Below are positions 16,929 to 21,909 of a DNA stretch of 21,909 bases, one piece after another; position 1 is the first letter of the stretch; the number at the start of each line of letters is the position of its first letter. Origin of the DNA: Bacteroidetes bacterium ADurb.Bin302. GTDB lineage: Bacteria; Bacteroidota; Bacteroidia; Bacteroidales; Paludibacteraceae. A program made the position numbers and the translations under genes. The notes beneath the pieces were generated by a model, which was not told the DNA's origin, did not search any database, and was given only the letters and a program-made list of their open reading frames with translations. The stretch lies in NCBI GenBank assembly GCA_002069025.1, contig MWBK01000055.1:1-21909 (forward strand). Direction: 5' to 3'.

Positions 16929-16959
16929 ATGTGTCGAGAATTTTAAACTCTCGACACAT
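16929..16959. promoter_or_regulatory. Intercistronic hairpin between atpE and atpF
   Basis: A perfect 11-bp inverted repeat ATGTGTCGAGA (16929-16939) / TCTCGACACAT (16949-16959) with a 9-base loop. On the coding (minus) strand it is not followed by a T run, so it does not look like a terminator of the operon; a transcript stabiliser or processing site is more plausible. Confidence 0.7.
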
Positions 16960-16980
16960 GATTTTTATTACTGCAATAAA

Positions 16981-17262
<282 letters not shown>

Positions 17263-17277
17263 TTATTATTAATTTTA

Positions 17278-18420
17278 CTAATCATTTTTTTTGTTTACTT
17301 GAGCCACAGACAAAATTTCTTCTTTTTTTGTTTTATGGTGTGGTTCAACTTGGGCCAATCCTATAAATATGGCAGATAACAGAGTAAATACATAAGCTTG
17401 AATAAATGCAACCAATAACTCAAGACAATACATAAATACGGAGAATAACACTGAAATAACGACTGTTGCATATCCCATTGCAGCACCCATAACTGCAGAA
17501 AATAAGAATATTAAAGTAGTTAAAACCAGAATAATCATGTGTCCTGCGAAAATATTTGCAAACAAACGTACCATCAATGCAAAGGGTTTAGTTAGAGTAG
17601 ATATTATTTCTATCATTTGCATCAATGGAATAGGGGCTTTAAGCATAAGCGGAACGTCCGGCCATAATATTTCTTTCCAATATTCTTTTGTTCCGAAAAT
17701 ATTTGTAATAAAAAACGTGAACATTGCTAATATCAAAGTAACAGATATATTTCCTGTTAGGTTTGCTCCGAATGGGAATATTGGTATCAATCCCATTAAA
17801 TTATTAATCAGGATAAAGAAAAATATTGTTAGTAGATATGGTGAATATTTCAGATATTTTTTGCCTACAGATGGCTTTATTACATCATCTTCAATGTACA
17901 TAATAACCATTTCTAATAGATTTTGCTTCTTGTTAGGCACATTAAGTGGACGTTTCTTATACGAAAGCGCCATCGGTACGAAAATAACAATCAGCAAGAA
18001 ACAAGAAAAAAGTAGGGCAAATACATTTTTTGTAATTGATAAATCGAATGGTCTTACAATCTCTCCTTTCGAATTTGTTTCAACAATTTTTCCGTCGTAG
18101 GAGCCTCCTTTTTGAATAAAAAATCCATTATATGCTTCTCCTTCAGTTACTTTGGTTGATAAAAAAGAAAACCATCCACGTTCTTTACTATAAACTATAA
18201 CGGGAAGAGGAATTGCTATAGGGTGCTCATGTATTTCAGTTATATGGTATTCGTATGCATCACCTATATGTCCAAAGAGGATGCTTGATACATCAAGGCT
18301 TTTTGCACTGTCTTTTTCAGTTTTAATACTATCAGATTGTATTGACTCTGAAGCGTATGTGACAGAGCAAGAAAAACTCAATATCAGGATGCATACTAAT
18401 ATGTTATATAGTTTTTTCAT
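17278..18420 (-). CDS. atpB: ATP synthase Fo a subunit with long N-terminal extension
   Basis: Stator channel for ion translocation. The 380-residue protein is much longer than E. coli a (about 270) because of an N-terminal part with a signal-peptide-like helix (residues 1-23) and an extracytoplasmic stretch to about 130. The five or so membrane helices that follow carry the essential arginine, R285 in MVRLFANIFAGH, and Q341 in ELLVAFIQAYVFTLLSAIF. It starts 10 bases after the 4-TM gene and 42 bases before atpE. Long N-terminal a subunits of this kind are usual in Bacteroidetes. Confidence 0.96.
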   Translation of the reverse strand: MKKLYNILVCILILSFSCSVTYASESIQSDSIKTEKDSAKSLDVSSILFGHIGDAYEYHITEIHEHPIAIPLPVIVYSKERGWFSFLSTKVTEGEAYNGFFIQKGGSYDGKIVETNSKGEIVRPFDLSITKNVFALLFSCFLLIVIFVPMALSYKKRPLNVPNKKQNLLEMVIMYIEDDVIKPSVGKKYLKYSPYLLTIFFFILINNLMGLIPIFPFGANLTGNISVTLILAMFTFFITNIFGTKEYWKEILWPDVPLMLKAPIPLMQMIEIISTLTKPFALMVRLFANIFAGHMIILVLTTLIFLFSAVMGAAMGYATVVISVLFSVFMYCLELLVAFIQAYVFTLLSAIFIGLAQVEPHHKTKKEEILSVAQVNKKND

Positions 18421-18430
18421 GCAAGATACA

Positions 18431-18796
18431 TTATCTAACTTTATGTTTTGAATAATTTAATCCTATCCATGTTTCTAATGCCAAGAAAACAAAATAGGCT
18501 ACAAAAAATCTAATATATAAACCGATATCGCTTTTGTTGATTACAAAATAAACCAATCCTAATATTATGATTGATACAAGCAATTTCAAACTTTTGAAAA
18601 TCATAAACCAAGACATGGTTTTTTTCTCCATGCTTACAAACTTGCAATATATAAATTCTGCGGATATAAAGAACAATGGAACAATCAAATAATCAAGGCT
18701 ATAATTACACTTAAGAACCAATTGATGTATAATTGTCATTATAAGTTCTAATACAACAGCAGAAATTGCTACAATATAATAATAACGTTTCATCAT
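18431..18796 (-). CDS. Four-helix membrane protein in the AtpI position
   Basis: A 121-residue protein with four predicted membrane helices (approximately 7-27, 35-54, 63-86 and 92-112) and short basic loops. Sequence identity to E. coli AtpI cannot be claimed by eye, but size, topology and position directly before atpB match the AtpI/ATP-synthase I-chain role in c-ring assembly or Mg transport. The start ATG overlaps the atpC stop as ATGA (18793-18796), so it is translationally coupled to epsilon. A second ATG is the next codon. Confidence 0.75.
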   Translation of the reverse strand: MMKRYYYIVAISAVVLELIMTIIHQLVLKCNYSLDYLIVPLFFISAEFIYCKFVSMEKKTMSWFMIFKSLKLLVSIIILGLVYFVINKSDIGLYIRFFVAYFVFLALETWIGLNYSKHKVR

Positions 18797-19038
18797 GCAA
18801 CTTCAACACATATTGTAACAATATTGTCGTGAATTTCTACAAAACCACTTTTTATTTCAAATAACACTTTTTCTGATTCAGCTTTAGCTTGAACAGAAAT
18901 AGTTCCTTTATCCAGAATAGATACAATTGGAGCATGATTTTCCAATGCAGTAAATGAACCATTTTTACCCGGCACTGTAATTGCAACAGCTTTACCAGAG
19001 TATAATGTTTTATTTGGAGCTACTATGGATACGTTCAT
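18793..19038 (-). CDS. atpC: ATP synthase F1 epsilon subunit, short form
   Basis: Rotor-base subunit. The 81 residues are only the N-terminal beta-sandwich: MNVSIVAPNKTLYSGKAVAI, then PGKNGSFTALENHAPIVSIL and a final strand VEIHDNIVTICVEVA. The C-terminal two-helix domain found in the usual 130-140-residue epsilon is missing. The gene ends at a normal stop that overlaps the next start, so it is not a frameshift. It starts 5 bases after the atpD stop. Confidence 0.94.
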   Translation of the reverse strand: MNVSIVAPNKTLYSGKAVAITVPGKNGSFTALENHAPIVSILDKGTISVQAKAESEKVLFEIKSGFVEIHDNIVTICVEVA

Positions 19039-19043
19039 AATTT

Positions 19044-20567
<1,524 letters not shown>

Positions 20568-20575
20568 CTAAATAT

Positions 20576-20593
20576 AGCTTGCTTCCACAAGCT
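20576..20593 (-). promoter_or_regulatory. Leader hairpin before atpD
   Basis: AGCTTG (20576-20581) and CAAGCT (20588-20593) are perfect complements with a 6-base loop, lying about 18 bases before the atpD ATG and a few bases after the predicted transcription start. It could protect or regulate the 5' end of the operon transcript. Confidence 0.4.
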
Positions 20594-20607
20594 GTTTTTA
20601 ACGGCTT

Positions 20608-20637
20608 CAAAGTTATCTTTTTTTTTCTTAAAACAAG
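20608..20637 (-). promoter_or_regulatory. Promoter of the ATP synthase operon
   Basis: Minus-strand TAACTTTG (20608-20615) is an exact TAnnTTTG -7 box. CTTG (20634-20637), one base off TTTG, lies 18 bases upstream. An A/T-rich spacer and a leader of about 42 bases to the atpD ATG fit. Confidence 0.6.
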
Positions 20638-20735
20638 AATTTACTTGCGTTTTTTTTTGAACAGCCCATAAAATGCTGATATTTTTAATATAAAGATGAT
20701 ATAATTATAACAAATTAAAATATCGATAATGGCTT

Positions 20736-21065
20736 TTATTTAATACCCGGAAAGGAATCGACTATTTTAACTGTAATGTCGGGGAATGAATTGACAAGCT
20801 GTACTTTTATTGTTGGGAAAGAATCTACAATTTTTACTTTGCCGCATTCATCAGCAAAAGAATCTACAATTGTTACTTTAATGTCAGCAAAAGAATCTAC
20901 AATTTTAACCTTGATGTCGGGGAATGATTCCACAATTTTAACTTTGCCATACAGCGGAAAAGTCTTTCCGTCTTTTGTGATTGTGCAATTGTCCTTATCG
21001 ATGCTAACTTTAGCAAATATTGAAATAGGGAGGCATAATAGCAATATGAGTAGCAGTTTTTTCAT
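20736..21065 (-). CDS. Secreted tandem-repeat protein, septoil-knot-like
   Basis: A 109-residue protein with a signal peptide (MKKLLLILLLCLPISIFA, cut near residue 18) and six copies of an 11-residue unit of form KVxIVDSFPDI, with one copy lengthened by Glu-Cys-Gly. A diverged first segment (KVSIDKDN to FPLYG) would be a seventh strand. Seven short beta repeats ending in S-F-P recall the Bacteroidetes '7(1) septoil knot' family, remembered but not verified. The two cysteines (in DNC and DECG) could form a disulphide. Function is unknown. It is on the same strand as atpD, ending 177 bases upstream of it, and has its own promoter at 21088-21118. The repeats are visible in the DNA as 33-base units. 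Confidence 0.8.
   Translation of the reverse strand: MKKLLLILLLCLPISIFAKVSIDKDNCTITKDGKTFPLYGKVKIVESFPDIKVKIVDSFADIKVTIVDSFADECGKVKIVDSFPTIKVQLVNSFPDITVKIVDSFPGIK
20740..20955 (-). repeat. 33-base coding repeats of the septoil-like gene
   Basis: Six imperfect direct repeats of 33 bases (one is longer) encoding the 11-residue unit. Copies share AAAGAATCTACAATT-like plus-strand cores and differ mostly at third positions. Confidence 0.8.
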
Positions 21066-21087
21066 ATAAAATTGATTTGCAACAAGA

Positions 21088-21118
21088 CAAAATAATAACT
21101 GAATATAAAGGTATCAAA
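21088..21118 (-). promoter_or_regulatory. Bacteroidetes-type promoter of the septoil-like gene
   Basis: Minus strand: TTTG (21115-21118), 19 bases, TTATTTTG (21088-21095), one base off TAnnTTTG. The ATG at 21065 is about 22 bases downstream of the -7 box, giving a short leader. Confidence 0.6.
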
Positions 21119-21361
21119 AAAAATCAATTTATGAAGTAAAATTAAATTTGTTGATTTACTTGGTAATTATCTAAAGACTTCGCTTTTTGCTATTTTTTTT
21201 ATCATAAAATATGATTTACTTTGTACTATGTCATAAGTTGACAAAACTACAATGTTAATTTGCAAAAACAAAGGGAGAGAGATACAAGCATGCTTTTGAA
21301 AATATATTTGAGAACTGAATGATTTTATAACGATTAGGTAACATTTTTAATATCAATTACT

Positions 21362-21523
21362 ATGAAAGACAAATTAAAGGATCTTTTATTCCTGAAAGCC
21401 CTATTGGCATCAAACAAAGAGTTAGTGGAGATGAAGAACAAAGTCCGCAAGCAGTTCGGAGAACCGACAATAGAAGAGGAGATAGCAATCTTGGAGAAAG
21501 AACTCAAGGAGGAAGGGAAGTAG
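21362..21523 (+). CDS. 53-residue charged helical protein, unrecognised
   Basis: A complete 53-codon reading frame from ATG to TAG. The product is very rich in lysine and glutamate and hydrophobic at helical spacing: a first helix (residues 3-31, KLKDLLFLKALLASNKELV and on), a turn at QFGEPT, and a second helix (EEEIAILEKELKEE), so a helical hairpin is predicted. It uses codons such as CTG, GCC, GTC, CGC, CCG and CTC that the neighbouring genes use rarely, and its GC is about 41% by hand count. The stop codon overlaps the start of the G-tract run. No convincing promoter of the TTTG/TAnnTTTG type is seen within 150 bases upstream. I do not recognise its family and assign no function. Confidence 0.5.
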   Translation: MKDKLKDLLFLKALLASNKELVEMKNKVRKQFGEPTIEEEIAILEKELKEEGK

Positions 21524-21575
21524 GGGTTAAGGGTGAGTGGTTATGGGTTATGGGTGAAGGGTGAAGGGTGAAGGG
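21523..21575 (+). repeat. G-tract repeat array, G-quadruplex potential
   Basis: Seven runs of three or four G in 53 bases, separated mostly by TTAA, TTAT or TGAA. The last four, with 4-base loops, make GGGTGAA repeats. It starts within the stop codon of the small gene. Confidence 0.75.
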
Positions 21576-21576
21576 C

Positions 21577-21724
21577 GTGTAATGTTTAATGTGTAATGTG
21601 TAGGGGCGAATTGCATTCGCCCTTCAAATTCACAATGCGATAAATTTCAACATTGGATTATACACGATTACACAATTCCACGATTACACACTACACGATT
21701 ACACGATTACACGATTACACACTA
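21577..21724. repeat. Inverted-repeat element with heptamer and octamer arms
   Basis: The left arm (21577-21603) is GTGTAAT, GTTTAAT, GTGTAAT, GTGTAG. The right arm (21691-21720), read on the minus strand, is GTGTAATC three times then GTGTAG, so it is the same array in inverted orientation with an extra C per unit. A second degenerate stretch of ACGATTACAC-like units fills 21661-21690. Next to the left arm is the palindrome GGGCGAA-TTGCA-TTCGCCC (21604-21622). It resembles REP/MITE-like palindromic repeats; no transposase is present in the window. Confidence 0.65.
21604..21622. repeat. GGGCGAA/TTCGCCC palindrome
   Basis: A 7-bp perfect inverted repeat with a 5-base TTGCA centre, which itself allows one more T-A pair. 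It sits in the inverted-repeat element and is far more GC-rich than its surroundings. Confidence 0.75.
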
Positions 21725-21730
21725 ATATAT

Positions 21731-21761
21731 TTTGTCACCTTGAGATAAATACGTAGTTTTG
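21731..21761 (+). promoter_or_regulatory. Near-consensus Bacteroidetes promoter
   Basis: TTTG (21731-21734), 19-base spacer, TAGTTTTG (21754-21761): an exact match to TTTG-N19-TAnnTTTG. The predicted start is about 16 bases before the ATG at 21784. It lies 7 bases after the octamer repeats. Confidence 0.75.
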
Positions 21762-21783
21762 TATCACAAATACGCAATATATC

Positions 21784-21909
21784 ATGTTTTCTATTAGAAA
21801 ATCAGCAATAATATTAAGTTTTTTAGCGATTATAATATCGGTAAATGCTCAAACATATACCTCATTAAATAATGAGGATTTTGCAAAGCAACTTAAGAAT
21901 AAAAAACTG
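21784..21909 (+). CDS. Start of a secreted protein, possibly rhodanese-like (partial)
   Basis: The first 42 codons of a gene cut by the window end. The product starts with a clear signal peptide (MFSIRKSAIILSFLAIIISVNA, probable cut after Ala near residue 22). The mature start, QTYTSLNNEDFAKQLKNKK, resembles the entry strand and helix of periplasmic rhodanese-like domains (strand, then E-D-F helix), but the catalytic loop is outside the window, so this is a weak guess. It has its own promoter at 21731-21761. Confidence 0.7.
   Translation, partial: MFSIRKSAIILSFLAIIISVNAQTYTSLNNEDFAKQLKNKKL

Noticed and set aside
17537..18100. A 187-codon plus-strand reading frame opposite atpB
   Set aside because: It lies wholly antisense to a well-supported gene, has no domain I recognise and no promoter or spacing logic. 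Low-GC genes with hydrophobic codons often leave long antisense frames open.
20740..20955. 33-base repeats considered as a CRISPR array
   Set aside because: The repeats are contiguous, encode an in-frame 11-residue protein unit, and have no unique spacers.
21251..21331. Very short plus-strand frames of 10-15 codons upstream of the 53-residue ORF
   Set aside because: Too short and compositionally random; no conserved feature or ribosome site supports them.
21661..21720. ACACGATT octamers considered as a CRISPR array or attachment site
   Set aside because: The units are only 8 bases, tandem without spacers; no integrase or cas gene is near.

Overview
The window is a low-GC (mid-thirties percent by eye) stretch of a Bacteroidetes chromosome, most likely order Bacteroidales. 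The indications are the ATP synthase gene order beta-epsilon-(4-TM protein)-a-c-b-delta-alpha-gamma, the near absence of Shine-Dalgarno sites, promoters of the form TTTG-N18/19-TAnnTTTG, a Bacteroidetes-type ECF sigma factor, and a phosphoglycerate-mutase-like probable homoserine kinase next to threonine synthase. No rRNA, tRNA, CRISPR array, transposase or phage gene is visible.

Layout. (1) 1-4446, plus strand: a branched-chain amino-acid operon, leuC (5' end outside the window)-leuD-cimA-mgsA-leuB. The synthase carries the pyruvate-pocket residues of Leptospira-type (R)-citramalate synthase, so LeuCD and LeuB probably serve both leucine synthesis and threonine-independent isoleucine synthesis. 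A methylglyoxal synthase gene sits unexpectedly inside the operon. (2) 4451-10675, minus strand: a tightly packed operon read as a 51-residue small protein, rpe, comEC, a DHH phosphoesterase, an apgM-like probable homoserine kinase, thrC and a DUF2007 protein. It ends at a hairpin shared with leuB. (3) 10766-11528: an ECF sigma factor with its own promoter and terminator and no anti-sigma gene beside it. (4) 11578-20637, minus strand: the complete F1Fo ATP synthase operon, atpD-atpC-(AtpI-like)-atpB-atpE-atpF-atpH-atpA-atpG, continuing into a long-chain acyl-CoA synthetase and closed by a terminator. It has a promoter before atpD and a strong hairpin between atpE and atpF. (5) 20736-21118: a secreted seven-repeat protein resembling the septoil-knot fold, with its own promoter. 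(6) 21362-21724: an unusual non-housekeeping segment, with a 53-residue charged helical small ORF, a run of G-tracts with G-quadruplex potential, and an inverted-repeat element made of heptamer and octamer arms around a GGGCGAA palindrome. (7) 21731 to the end: a near-perfect Bacteroidetes promoter and the start of a secreted protein cut by the window edge.

Most of the window is housekeeping. The parts least explained by known families are the 21.36-21.72 kb segment, the two unlisted small proteins (10520-10675 and 21362-21523), the repeat protein at 20736-21065, mgsA inside the leucine/isoleucine operon, and the atpE-atpF hairpin.
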